64,000 bases of DNA, from the NCBI RefSeq assembly GCF_011075055.1, contig NC_058137.1:4392771-4456770 (forward strand), written 5' to 3'. Below are positions 12,686-27,600 of the stretch, piece after piece. The position numbers and the translations under genes were made by a program. The DNA is from Mangifera indica. Taxonomy: Eukaryota > Streptophyta > Magnoliopsida > Sapindales > Anacardiaceae. Under the pieces are notes generated by a model, which saw nothing but the letters and a program-made list of their open reading frames with translations, was not told the DNA's origin and searched no databases. Every line of letters starts with the position of its first letter. Position 1 is the first letter of the stretch.

Positions 12686-15600
12686 TCAATGCCATTCCTT
12701 CTTTGTTGGAGCAGCTTCCATTTCATCATTTACTAGTCCATAGACAACAACGGTTCTACTTGGTGCATATACCAAGAAGGAACGTGGCCGGTCATCATAC
12801 CACCCTTCCTGCAAACACCGTTGAATTAAAAAAACCACATGATTAATTAAAAAAAAAATTGAAAGACAAGGCCTAGGAGAAAGAATAAAAAATTGATTAA
12901 AGATTTAAATGTGTCCTCTGGAATAAAATTTCTTACTGAGCTGAAGTACTCAGCATTATGGTCAAGCCTATTAAATCCTCCAAACAGCGGATCATCCGAA
13001 TCCAAGACAATCTGAAAAGAAAATTTTAAATTGTACAATAAGCCAGACTAATGACGATGAAATTAACATTATTATAATATATACAAGATGAAGCTTTAGT
13101 TTACCAATAACTTCTGATGAGATTGAGTAATTAATAAAATAGGAATATACAATTAAGTAGTAAATATTTCAGCAATATGTTGTGCTGGTATTGTGACACT
13201 ATAATTAATTATATTAAAAATTCATTCAAATTCAGTTTCTTAACATGCGAAGGTTAAGTTGACAACATATTTCTCAAACGAGGATTAGTACAAAAAATTT
13301 TTTTTAAGTATGCATAAATAACCATATGCATGAAATATTTTAATGCATTGAAGCTAATAAATATTTCGGGAATATGTTGTGCTCATGTTGTGATAGTGTA
13401 ATTGATTATATTAAAAATTCATTTAAATTCAGTTTCTTAATATGTGAAGGTTTAAGTTGACAATATAGTTCTCAATCAAGAATTAGTACAAAAAAATATT
13501 TTTTAAGTATGCATAAGTAATGTTTAAAAACTACAATGCTTACCTTATACTTTCCTGGTTTTAAGCAGCCAATTCGGTAGTCAAAATAGCTGTTACTCCA
13601 GTGAAAATTGTAGACAAAAACAAGATCTCCTCTCTCAAAGACAATGATCCTATCTCCTTCATCTTTACGTGATATATATTGATGCTGGGAAGTCATAAAC
13701 TGTTTCAACAGTAATGTCTTCGTCATTAATATAAATTCTCTAATTTATAAAAAATATTACGAATAAGTTATCTGGCTTCATACAACTCATAAAATACAAT
13801 AATAAATATTTAAAATTAAATAAAATATTCTTAACTAAATAGATAAAAATGATAAAATCCATAACATTAAGATAAACCCAATTACTTTTGACATTAATTA
13901 TACAAATAGGAAATTTATTTCAATTAGAACTCACAGTATATCTCTCCTCAAGATGTTGCATTGCCTGGTCAAATTCCTGCATTCCTCTATATCTTAAATA
14001 ATTTGCATCGCCCTGTCAATACAACACCAATAATATATAGTTTCTTTTAATAATTATAATGCAAAGAGTTAAATGTCATAAAAAGGTAAAAAGTAATGAT
14101 AAAAATAAAGGGAAAATCTTTTTCCACCAATTACTTTTCATTATTATTTCAAATGGTTACAGTTTCAAGTATATACAACCTTTGGATTTTCAATTTCTGA
14201 CTACCAGCCACCCTAGTTCTAGAACCTACTCCCTAGGACATATAAAAGTCACTTACATTAATTTTTATTGCCTACATAGCCAACATTCTCCCTCAAGATT
14301 AAGTACATATATTTCTCATGCCTATCTTGCAAATATAATCATGAAAAACTTTGGAGCTTAGGCCTTTACAAAGAACATTGGCTAGATGTCCTTTAGAATT
14401 CACAAACGGAATGCAAATGTTCTGTTGTAATCAAATTATGGAAGTTTATTCTATTACTATGTATGTTCTTATTCTCATTATCTTTCATGCCATTATACGA
14501 TCTTTTTCTTTTCTTCCTTCCACCAATCAACAATGACTAAAGACAATTCATATATGTGCTTAAATACAGTATATAGGTCCATGATTCTTTTGCACTATAT
14601 GGTCAGAAAAGGTTTTCAGAAGAAGATTTAAGGCTCTTTTTCTCCTCATTATGATCAAGAAGATTTTAAGCTCAGCCAAGTGATCTTGTTTAGCAAACTT
14701 TGCCTGTGGATTTCTTTATCATAATATATTCACTGCATTTTTTCAGTTATATTAAACCTATTCCTGCTAGATTTAGAGCCTATCAAATTCAATATGTCTA
14801 CACTGGAACTTACATTTGCAGTTCATTTAATGATGCCAACATGAAAGAAAGCAAATATGCTAGGTATGTCTTATCAACTCTGCACAAGATTTGTTATTCA
14901 AATTCCAACCAAGGGAGGAACTTACCAGATCAAACCTACGCCGGCATTTATCATAACTGAAATTGTTCCCAGGAATTACACGGCCATTAGGAAGTTGCTG
15001 CTCACCTCTTGGAAAATCAATCCATTCTATATAAATTTACAACAAAAGAAGAATAACATCAAGTCATTAAAGAACCATCAGATTAACACTCAAGTCATTA
15101 AAGAACCATCAGATTAACACTCAAGAGAGGTTAAGTCAATGATGGTAGAAATGCAAAGACATATAAACACAGAATATTAATAATCAATAGCATACCAGGA
15201 TGCCCAAATTCATTGCCCATAAAGTTCAGATATCCTTCTCCGCCCAGTCCCATAGTAATGAGCCTGATCATTTTGTGTAATGCTATTCCACGATCTATAA
15301 GCGGAGTTGATGGTCTCTCGAAAGCCATGAAATCATACATATCCTACATAAAGGCACAAAATCTCATATAAATAGTTCTGAAATTATAAGCAATACGACT
15401 TAATTGTATCAATCATACAAATTTTCTTCAACGATGTTATTATGCAATGTCACTAAGATTCACTCCAACTTAATGCTACACACAAGAAAGCAACAAATCA
15501 GAAGAATGAGACAATCAAGATCTCAGCCTGATAAAGTAGTATAAGACGGAAGATCAAGACTCTAGTTCATTTCAACAATATTCAGAACTGTGTTCTTTTT

Positions 15601-18600
15601 CAAATAAGCTTCTTGTTGGAGAATCTAGTTGATTTCGTCCAAAGAAGGAAAAAAGTTTGAATAAATCAAACTTTACATTCATATGGAACATTTGGGATTA
15701 ATTTGTATCACTAATTTCTCGTTTGTTATGTTTGAACCCAAAAACCTAGGATTGATAGCTTTTCAATTATTTAGGAGTTCGATAGGACTGTTCCATAAAA
15801 TAATTTGTTCTCTTATTACCAGAATATGAAATAAGAGTGAAAACCATTCTCTTTTAGAACTTAAAATTATTGAATTTATATCCAACAACTTTAACTACTG
15901 TTCAAGTTTCTCATGCAAGTGGTACCATCTGTGCATGAAAAGAAACATATTTGATAACATGCTTTACAAATTATTTGAATGGATTTTTAAGAAGAGATAT
16001 AATGAGAGAGTAGACCTGTAATTTAAATTTCATCAAAGAAAAATTAGCAGCTCCATCAAATAATGATGTTGTAACAGCAATATCTATTGGGAAATTTAGT
16101 TTGTAATAGCATAAATAACAAAATAAATTTGTCAAAACACGAAAACATGACAAACTATAGAGCAGAGGTATCTGTTCATTTAGACAGATCCAAAATTCTT
16201 ATTCTAGTACCAAAAGCCATTTCTATGATAGAAGCAAAGGTGTGTGTGATATGTGCATCAAAATGAATGATATGTGGATAAGAACACAACCAGAACTTAC
16301 TGTATTTTGTGTGGCATACGTGGTAAGAACACAACTAACTAATTACCAAAATAATAATAATAATAATAATAAGAACACAACTAACCTTGTCCATCAACCA
16401 GAATGCAATTGTTTTGTCACCAACCAAAGCTTGATCGTGACTTTCAGCATAAGCAACACATTTTTCTAACCACCTTCTGTTGGTCAATGTGTGAACAATG
16501 TCACCCATTTTCCAGTCTTCATCCCTTTTCCTACACAGCACCAGACAGTGCACACATGTATGTCAAATGCATTATTAAGATAAAAAAGAAAATCAGCTTA
16601 AAGTTTGTTGAACAGGTAGCAAGTTAATGGCTTCTAATAGGAACATACTTAAGGAGTTCAATCCATTTATCAGCAATGGCCATATGTAGTCGGTAATCAA
16701 ATCCCACACCACCATCTTCAACAGGAATGCAGAATGTTGGCATTCCACTAACCTGCAAGGAGAAAAAACCATATAATTAATAGAATAAAATCAGGGCAGA
16801 GAGTTGGCATTTTATTCATTTATTCTAACTCAAATTTTTAACACAAATTCTTGGCCATGGGTCCAATAGACAATGAGAAAGAAGTTAAAGATAGTCATTT
16901 TTCTTGATTATTATTTCCTGAGTATGCTCCACACAGACAATTATAACTATGTCGTTGATCTAGCTGAAAAGTCAAGTATTTTAGTTTCCAGGTGCCTGAT
17001 GTGAAATGCCACAACTCGCAAAGAATAAATAAATAAATAAACAAAGAAACTCAATAATTGTCAGAACAGAATATTGGTGATGCAGGGAAACATAGGCAAA
17101 CACATCCTCAATGAATATATATCATGCATGCAACCTTTTCTGAGAAAACTATTTTCATATGATGAGAAATTCATTTTCATCGATTTATCCTGAATAACAA
17201 ATATATTTTATGAAATTGAAATTCATTCTCCATAAAAGAAATAAAGTCCTAGAACTAAAAGATGCTAAATATGAATTAAAGGGGACTGTATAATATACAT
17301 CTTCTCCAATGGTAACAGCCTCAGGGAAGAGTCCATGAATCATATCATTGACCAGCATCAGATAAACAACAGCATCTACATCAGTTGCATATCCAAAGTA
17401 CTCATTGTAATTTCCAGTAAATGCCATCTGCAATAACAAACAACTCAAAGAGCCAATATAATGCAGAAAGACAAATAATGTAGTTAAAAATACAAGCTGT
17501 TGTGGTTCAAGCTTTCATGTAGATATGATGCAGTAGTATTTTCACCATTACCAACAATATTGCATGAGAAGTTTTTATACTATTTTTAGGATAAAATGTA
17601 AGAATAGACTTCTCCAAATGACAGAAAAGAATTGGCAGTATAAGTGGTGTCTGATTGGAGGAAGAAACAACTACTTTCAGTTGGGGAAAAGAAAGTGTAG
17701 AGATGAACTCAACTCTTGTCTCTCAATATACCAGCATAGATTCATTACACTACTATTCAACAGCTTCCTTAGGCTATTGAACAGTTGGATTAATAGTATA
17801 AGAACAGAACATCATTGTTCCAACTGTAAAACCATCAAAACTATTAATTCACTAATGAGATGCACAACTTGGGGCATGTAAGGCCCATCAAGTCGAGGAC
17901 ATTGAAATTATTGCTAAACAGAGCAAACAGCTTAAAATGCCCAAATGTTTGTTTGATGGTGATTCAGACTGAAAGTTCAATATAAACTTATATGCCAAAA
18001 TAGCATGTCAGGATATGGTTTCCTTAAATTAATTATGGAACCTGAGTATATTTGATTCCAATCACTCTCATTAGGCACAACTTTCACACCTTGAAAATTG
18101 AATTCTGATGCGTAAGCTATTCATTTCATTTCATCAGAAAGACAAGGATTAATTTCTAGAGGCACTAAGTTATTACCTGCAATCCATGGTGAGTATACAT
18201 CATTGAAGTTACACCATCAAATCTGAAACCATCAAACTTGTATTCTTCCAACCACCATCTTGCATTTGAAAGAAGAAACCTTAATACCTATACGAGAAGG
18301 AGAAAATTAATCCCAACTGATTATAGCATGAAATAGAAAAACAAGGAAAAGCTTCACCAATGTGATATATCATAGAAGTTTACAAAAAGCACATACTTCC
18401 CAGCTTCCGTAGTTGAAAAGGCGAGAATCCCACATCCAATGATATCCTCTAGATCCAGAATGGAAATAATGACTATCAGTTCCATCAAACATGTTCAGCC
18501 CATCCAAAACATTGTTAGAAGCATGGCTGCATTCATTGGACATTAACAGTCAAATATAAGAATGAAACAAGAAAATAAGCAAATACATTACATAATATCA

Positions 18601-21600
18601 CAAGATGATTCGAGGGAACCAGCAATTCATCCTAAAGATATCTGAACAGCAAATTTTTTTAAATAAGGTTGCAATTGTATCAAACAACTGAATGTCATCA
18701 CATTAGAATTTACAAAAAAGAAAAGGTTAAATGGTTTTGAAATAACAAATATCATATCAAACGATTGGAACATGCCATAATGAATTTACAAATTGATACA
18801 TTAATATATAGCGAATGACCAGACTGAATCATAAACAGCTTGGGTATCTTTCACAAGCCACTTTATTCAGATAAGAAAGTCAAAATCATAAGAATCACAG
18901 TAAAATTCTGTTAGGAGTTTAGATATTATCATTATGGCTGTCAAAATTTTGTGATTGATAGTTTCTCACATGTATATAAATATTATTGGTGTTTGTATTT
19001 AAATCATGTTAAAGCTAACTAGCCCTACTATTCTCTGTAGTGATAGAAAATCTGCTATCAATATTGTTTAAAACCTAGTTCAACATAAGAGGATGAAGCA
19101 TGTAAAAATAGACCGAAACTTAATTAAAAGAGAAATTTACAATGAAGGAATCAGTCTAGCCTACATTTCATCCACAACACAAAAAGCAGACATTTTAACC
19201 AAAGTCACATTAAAATCAGGCTTTGAATTTCAAATAAGCAAGCTATGATTGACATTTATTTACCAACTTGAAAGGAGTTTTGGAAAGTCTATCAAGTCTT
19301 GATTTAATCCATTACTGACTGAAATGGTTTGATTGAAGAATATTTTTAAGGATTGTATGGATTGCTTTTATTGTGTTATCTTTTTTCTTTCCTATATTTA
19401 CAAATTTTTACTAGTTTTAGGTCCTAAGTTTTTTTTTTTTTGTAAAAATTTCTTTTCTCTATAATGAAAAGTGTGGAATAAATTATTCAACCAAGAAACT
19501 TCTATTTCTAAAGGTTTGTTTCATATATAAATTAGAAAATTATGGAAGCAAAGAGAATATTTTTCTTTATTTTTGTTTTTAGATTTTTGAATATCTCTAC
19601 AAAAATTATATTAAAAAATTGACTGTTAGTACATTTTAAACAAACACATTTTCTTAAAATTTTTGTATATCACTTTGTTTCCGTAAACAGATAATTATAT
19701 TGCAATTCTAAGTAAAAAGGGCCCTAAGTTTTACTTTGAATGTAATTATTACCTATGAACAATATCCATGAGAACAAGCAGGCCTAATTCATGAGCTTTA
19801 TCAATCAAAGACTTCAGCTCATCAGGAGTTCCACAACGGCTGCTAGGTGCAAAAAAATTTGTCACGTGGTACCTGAATCATATGAAAGTATGATTAAATA
19901 CAGTGTAACAAATATATATATATGGTTGAAGCTTATTTGAAACAAGAAAGTACCCAAAGCTTGCATAATATGAATGTTCTTGGATAGCCATTATTTGAAC
20001 AGCATTATAGCCAAGTCTTTTGATGCGTGGAAGTACATCATCTCTAAAATTGGTGTACGTGTTAATCATTGGCTCCTGCATCTCATTGATGATAATATTG
20101 TGAGAAGGAAAAAACACATAAAACAGAACAGCAAAAACTGAATAACTTAAGGAAGGTTGTGGCCCCTATTTCCCTACATTGATAATTTAAATATTCCCAA
20201 ATTTAACAAAATATTACAACCATATTAGCAAATTAGTAAATTTGATGCAGTGAAAGGAGCAAGATAACCTAGAAGGGTCATAAACAGATAATTAGATTGA
20301 TGCATTATGATATGTTAATTATCAATTTAATGATTCTTGTTATACCTACCCGACTATCCACACCTTGAACTAAACATTTAAATTATAAAAATCTTATCAA
20401 AGTTAAAGAATGTCAAAGTTTCTAAATGGATAAAAGAAAAGGCATAATACTACTACAGATTATAAAATCTGATCACTTATCTTATTTTCTTTTTGCTTTC
20501 TGAATTATTTTCATTATTAAAAAAGAAGATGAAAGTTAAGGTGTTCGTGTTGTTAACTTTTAAGTCAATTGCTTGAAAGAAAAATCTTTAGAGATACTAT
20601 GGAAAATGACAATGAAAAACAACATATTAGATAGTTCTCCACCTCATTAATATCTGCAAGTTGATTGGAACCTAGAATTCTTCAAACTTGGATATCAATA
20701 AAATAGGACACAAGACTTGTATATCTCTTCCTAGAAAGTGCCTTATGTTAGTCGCAGACACTTCCTCTTAAGAGTTTAAGCAAGCTTAATTTAGATTTTT
20801 GTTTTATCCAGCCCACCATCATGCAGGGCGTGATCACAACAAAATCATTTTACTTGTAAACTTCTAACACAAGCTTACCATGCTTTTTAAGATGCAATCT
20901 TACATAGCATTCAAGCATATATCAAAAAACAAGATCCAGCGGATGCTAACATTGTGGACTTAAAACTAACGCATAGCAAGCAACAGAAGCAATGAGTAAT
21001 CATTAATCATAGGAGAAGGAGATGCACACCGTGCTACTCATTCCAACATGTGCCTCATAAATTCTAAGTGATTTTGGCCTCTTAGGTTGAGGATGTTGAA
21101 ACTCATACTTTTTCTGCAAAAAAGATTTAACATTAACAATATATGGAGTAGCAGATGTAAATAAACTTACATCCTCCAGTTCATCATATCAAGTGTCCAA
21201 TGAAATTTATACAATAACATCTGTTTCTTCTTAAGAACATCCAGGGCAGCCCATATGCTAAAAATAGAAAAATCACTGATGATACACAATCTTAATTTCA
21301 TTAATGTGCACCTCCACAGGTGTCAATGTCATATTATGGTAAGAACCCAGTATAATATAGCATATTCAAAATTACACAATTATTTTAAAATTATACATAA
21401 ATCCTTCCTGATGTTGTTGCTGAATTTGAAGTCACTGGAACTTTTATATGTTAAGGTTCCATATCATTTTACTCATGCCATAATCATAAATATCTCAAAA
21501 ATTTTTGGCAAACCTAGAGAAATAAAAGATTGTAGAACCATACCTCTTCTGGTGGATCATAGTATATACCGTTGTATGGGATTTCACCTGGAGCTTGTAC

Positions 21601-24600
21601 AGCGAACTTAATCCAAGCAGGTATGGAATCTTTAATGCCAGATGGTGTGTCCATTCGAATCTACAAATAAAAAGATGAAGAGTAAGTATTAAGAGCACAA
21701 CCACTAGAGTTCTAGGTTCAGGATAATTGACAGAGTTAAAGGAGTCCAAAAGAATAAGAAAAGGTAAGAGAAAAGCACAAACCACCAGAGTTCTAGGTTC
21801 AGGATAACTGACACAATTCTTAAGGGCAAGAATGTTTTCATCGGGGGGAAGGGGGGTGGTTATGTAATTGATATACGTGGAATTATTTGTTTTGTTAGTA
21901 AGGACCTTTTTGTCATTTTAAATGTTGAGTGATCTTTTTGTAATTTTGGGAAACAATTCAAAAATGCGATATAAAAGCAGGCATGGGAAAATTAGGGGGG
22001 ACAGGAATTGAATAGCAAAAACTGTGTGTGAGAATGTTTCGTAACCTCTCTGATTAAATGAATCTCGATTGAAGTGAGCTTGAATTCAATTGATTTCCAT
22101 TTTCTTCTACCATTTTCAATTTCTGATAATTTGAGTACCTAGCACCCCCCATCAGTTATGAGTTTAAATATTATAGTTGGTCCTTTCCCTATTACCTGAT
22201 ATTTTTGAAATTATTGTTACGCACAAAAAAACTTTCTCCTGGAGAAGGAAGATGATGGAAAATATTTGTGCAGACTATGAATTCATTTTGCAAAAGCTGA
22301 GAACACTGGGAGAACTTATCAAGAGAAATTCTGCAAATTAAATTACAGTTCTTACTAATCTTGATCAATAGTAGAGAAATTATTTCTGCAACCAAAATAT
22401 TAAAAAAAATCACTTATGAGGGAAGAGAAACTCGTTTGTTCGCTGTGAGAAGAGAAGAGGACAAGAAAAACCAAAGTGCTATATCCATTCATTGAAATAA
22501 AAGCAAGTTAGAGCCAAAGTAAAACTTTTCCCAGATAAAATGTTACCTTCACACAAGAACCATGGGGAATTGGTGGTGAACCATCAGCACTGTTAGGCAA
22601 AAAGATCTCCCAGATCCCAAACTCATTCTGTTCACAGATTGAAGGTGAGATTTGTGTTATTGAAACAATTATGATTCATATGCATGTAAAGAAAAAATTA
22701 AAAAGAAGTTACAAGAAGAAAAATATTAATGCAAGTGATGCCTGAAACTAGGGCTGGATTCGAAGCGAGCTTGTTCTGACTCGAAACGAGTTTTGTTCGA
22801 ACAAACTTGCCTTGAACGAGCCCAAACACTAAAATTATGAAATGAACCGAACACGAACATGTATTTAGCGAGCTCAGCAAGCCCGAGCTTGGGCTCACTG
22901 AAAACGAGCCAGACCCTGTTTCGGCTCGTATCCAGCCCTACCTGGAATCATCCTCATCAAATTATAATAACCTAGATATAGGTTTCTCCTAACCATGACC
23001 TAGCATTATGAAGAAACAATTAGCCAGTTGCCCAAAGTATAGTGTTATGATTACAGGTGCTTGGTTCTTGGAATCCTATTTAAACCAGACAGAATCAAAT
23101 CAAGGTTGAATATGCAAATAAAGCCAAGTCAAATGTCTAAGCTGAATTTAAGCTTGATTTATGTTTGAGCTAAAATACTACATTGGCCCTTAACCAATTA
23201 ACTTAAGTATTTAGGTTAAGTGTTTAACTAACTTAGAAGTAGGGCTATGTTGACTTCATCTGTGGTTATGGTCTGTAATTAATGAACAACCTCGATGAAT
23301 GTTTAGCAACTGAGAAGTGCAAAGAACACTCAAACACTGGAGATCTATCAACTAAAAGGATTGATCCTCCTCATTTCTAATTAAAAAATTCCCAGGCTAT
23401 ATTGGATCTTAGTATCTTTCATAGATCCAATAAATTTACAGTGGCAAGTCAATGAGTTCTAATTTTCTATGACAAATCGACAAGGAAAACTGCTCAAAGG
23501 TTTTGTGCGGCAGATAACCACAAAGCTAAATTCAATGCCCAAGTGACATCTCATGTGATCCAGCTTTCAAGGCCATTAATGTAGTATTTTTAGTTAAAGA
23601 GAGACAGAAATCATTTAAATGGAACAGAAGCAACACAGAGGAATAGAATTCCTAGGAGAATTTCCCAGGAAAAAAAAAGGCCGTAGTTAAAGTTATTAGC
23701 ACTAGAGCAAATTTAAGATTACCAACTTAATCACAAGGTATCTTTTTTTAATTTTTATTTTGAAGTAGCCTCATGATTCTTTCCCAGTGAGAATTCTGAA
23801 ATAAATCTAAAAATGAAACAGACTCAGATCTATTTAAAAAAGTAACACCAGTAAAACAATTTGGCTTTCTGTCCAGGATGAAAATTCCAACGACTAACAA
23901 TGTCAGGCAAAGAGAAGAGCCAATTTGCAGTTAGAACTCTGATTTACGGAAGCAAAGATAACATACCCGGGTCATGATATCTGCATTGGGATTCCAGTTA
24001 TTGAAGTCTCCAATCAACGCTGCTGACTGAAAAAGTAAGCAATTACTATATAAGACAAATAACAGTACCACCAGATTTTACATGTCTATTACAAGTATTT
24101 AATCAAAATAATCCAATAAGTGCACAAGTTTAAGAAAAGCTAGTGATGAAGGAACATGTTTGACATTTGAAACCTTGTTCATTGTCCCCTTATCAGTAAT
24201 TACCGCCAGAAAGAGTACCACACTGAATCAAACTTAAAGGGGATAGGAGTAGGTAAACAAATAAAAACTGTCTATGTTTGATGATTAAGTCAAAAAGGTC
24301 ACAGGCAGCAAACTGATAAACAACCACTTTTAGTAAAAGAGTATTGACGAGCCTTTTCTTTTTCTTAAATAAGAGATTAAAGAGTATTGGAGAGCTTGAC
24401 TTCATTCTTCTATTTTTAAGTATCAATATAAACTGTAATAACATAAATCACAGGAGCATTATCACACAGAGGAAATAATTGTTTCTACAATAGAGTCACA
24501 AAGATTTAGTGGATCATAATAACAGCATAAACCTGTATGGAAAATCATCATCACACAGACAAAGTTTTAGCCCACATAACACTGTCCTAGTCAAGAGGTA

Positions 24601-27600
24601 ACACATAAATCCTGGAATAAAAAAATCAAACAAACCTTAGCTCCCGGCGCCCACTCTCTATAAGTTATACCTGTGGCACTGCAGAACCAATAGAGAAGAT
24701 ATTCAACAACCACAACTTTACTTTTACGTTTTAAATAGATTGGAACAAAGAGGGACTACACAAATTTTTTATTACAACACAATTTCAATTTCAGAAAAAA
24801 AAAATGCACAACTAGAAAAAAACCCACAAAGAGAACATGAAAGCTGGATGGAGGACAATTATGAGCTAATAAACCACATAAAAGTGCTGCCATAAAGAAT
24901 AAAGATAAACTGGTTCCACAGGCTTCTCCCCAGCTCGTTCATCAGTACGTGATAAAACTACATGCTATTTCCCTAAATTTGCAAAAATATAAAAGTATTA
25001 GGATTAACAAAAACCACAAATGCTATCCTATATGAACATAAAAGGAATGCAAATGCAGGCCTCTCTTATCTTATGGCCAAATATGTCTCTTTTTTAACCC
25101 CTGGAACAGCTTGTATCAGACTGAGCTTGGTCAAAGCAGACGCTAGGAAAAGTAAGACATCAGTTGAAAATGGCCCAAGAAACAAAAGCTACAATGGCCG
25201 GAAGTGAAATTAGTAATGCCAGCTGATTAAGTTTGAGAATATTAATTCAAACTCCAGCTTCACCAAGTTTAAACAAGGTTAAATTGCAAATACTTGGTGA
25301 AGAATCTTCTATCTTTGTTTCTCTGCTTAGCCTGAGTATTACCTCCAGATATTTATTTAATCTTTTAATTAATTATTCTTTGCATAAACAAAGAGTAATA
25401 CATGTAAAGCACATTGCACCATGATCAGACACACACTTAAAGTCACAATCCTATATTTAACCTGTAAAGATACTAAAGACAGAACAAACAAGGAAATCAA
25501 CCTGTGGAAATTCAAAAGGTACCTGCGTGTGAAGCCTAACTTTTCATAGCCACGAGAAAACAACTCCAGACCACCTTCATACTTGTCAATACCCTCACGC
25601 AATTTTTTATATTGTCCATACCTGCAATTGGAACAAGACTTCCACCAACCTCAGACATTTAATCAAGAAAGTAACACAAACAGGAATATAAAACAACACA
25701 CATTAATTAATAAATGTTTATTCACAGGAAAATAATTAAAGGGTAACTAAGAATACAATAATCAGACTATAAAATTATGTATTATAAGTCTATCTTAAAG
25801 TCAAACATTTTGGATAGCAAATCTTTAAGAACACACAAATATAGACACACAGAAGGAGTGTACACAAGAGAATTTCATATCCCTATGAGTAAAATGTGCT
25901 ATTTAAAACTACAAAAAATAAGGAGTTGTTATGAAATTAGTTCACCCCTTAATTGTAAGTCACATCAGAAATATGATAGAAAGATTTCATAAGGGAATAT
26001 ATTACAATTAAATTAAAAAATCCCCATGATGATTCCTGAATTTGTAATAGATTGAAGGGTTAAAAAGGGTTGTTATTGTGTGATAAAAAACTGTCAAGAA
26101 TTTTTAGATCTAAGGGAAATGGGACCTGACGTCAAATATTATTGTTGGAATATATAACTTCCACATTGGGAAGAAAAATAAAAATGAAAGGGTATATAAT
26201 GTAATAGTTATCCAAGTTAGATTTCCTTAAGTCATTTTAACAATTGGAACCCAAAATATGTTAAAGTGATGTTGATCCACAATCCAAGTTTAAAGGGCGT
26301 AAGATTTCTAACTATTAATATGATCTAAAGGCATTTATTTAACCATGGTACAAAAGAAGAAACAAACTCAGAGGTCATTTGTTCAATTTGACATAATATC
26401 CAGGAGAAAAAAAACAAGCACCATCTTTATAATCAAGAAATTTATCTTTACTAAGTCAAAGCTAGACTTAGATTACTGCATTCTGATAAACAAAACTGAG
26501 GAAAGAACATAAAACACAATATGAAGAGGCCCACTTAAATAAACCAGAATGCATCCATACAAATACCAACCAACAACAAGCAATCAATTTGCTCCCATTA
26601 CTTTTAGACCCCAGGTCAATGAGTCACTTAAACAAACTTGTTCATTGTGCAACACAATAAAATATTATCTCACCTGTAATCAAGATGTTGACGAAAACCG
26701 GTCAAAATCGGATCTATCTCATATATTCTCTGCCCCCTACCAGGTGGAGGAATGGACCTTGTTCTAACTTCAGTTTTGGCTTCAGTCTCCTCAGTACTTA
26801 CATTCTCTTGTAAAGGAAAAGATGGCTCTACAAACGATGAAGCAGACACTGTCTCTTCAGTCTCGACCTTCTCTTCATCTTCCATTTGAAGACTATCTAT
26901 ATCATGAAGTACCTAAAACAAGAACATAAAGGTACAAGAAGCAACACTGTTAAAAAGCTCTCAGCAGAAAATTAACCAGTCATAAGAATATACAGAACAG
27001 ATAAAAGTGACTTTTGTTAAACATGCAATAATACAATCTGTTATGACACTTGAACGATGGTTATTCTAGTCTAGTCAGGTATGCAGTAAGCATGGCTCTC
27101 TATTTACAACAAGTACTCAATAGGTGCATGCAGTTATAACAAGCTCTCTCATCTTATTGAGCAGTCAAGTTATGCCAAAACTGGACAATTTTGTGGGGCA
27201 GTAATAATGGTGAAACTTGATGGGTTTAGGGATTTCAGCAAAAGTGATGGGCATCTGAAGACATTTATATTTCTTTTTTTTTTTTCTTTTAAATCCTAAA
27301 GTCTGTTAAACATGACACTTTTGCATATGTATAGTTATCTTAATATTGCACTCTGTGTTAGTATATCATTGTTTGTACATATTGATGGAATACTTAATCA
27401 CTATTATTCAATACTTCTCTATCACCTTAAGCTTTTGAGTTGAACAATTACTCAAAGAGGTGTCAGACCAAGTTGACTGAGTGATTTTGTACTTGAATCA
27501 GTAAATGGTATTTGATTAAATTACAACAAATTGCTTTTATGTTCCATTTACATGCCTTGCACATGACAGGACATGTTAGAACTACATATATTAAAATTTT

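Noticed and set aside
26094..26330. TGTTGGAATATATAAC-type start in SBE2 intron 3 as an LTR
   Set aside because: No matching CA end, target duplication or internal retroelement sequence was found.
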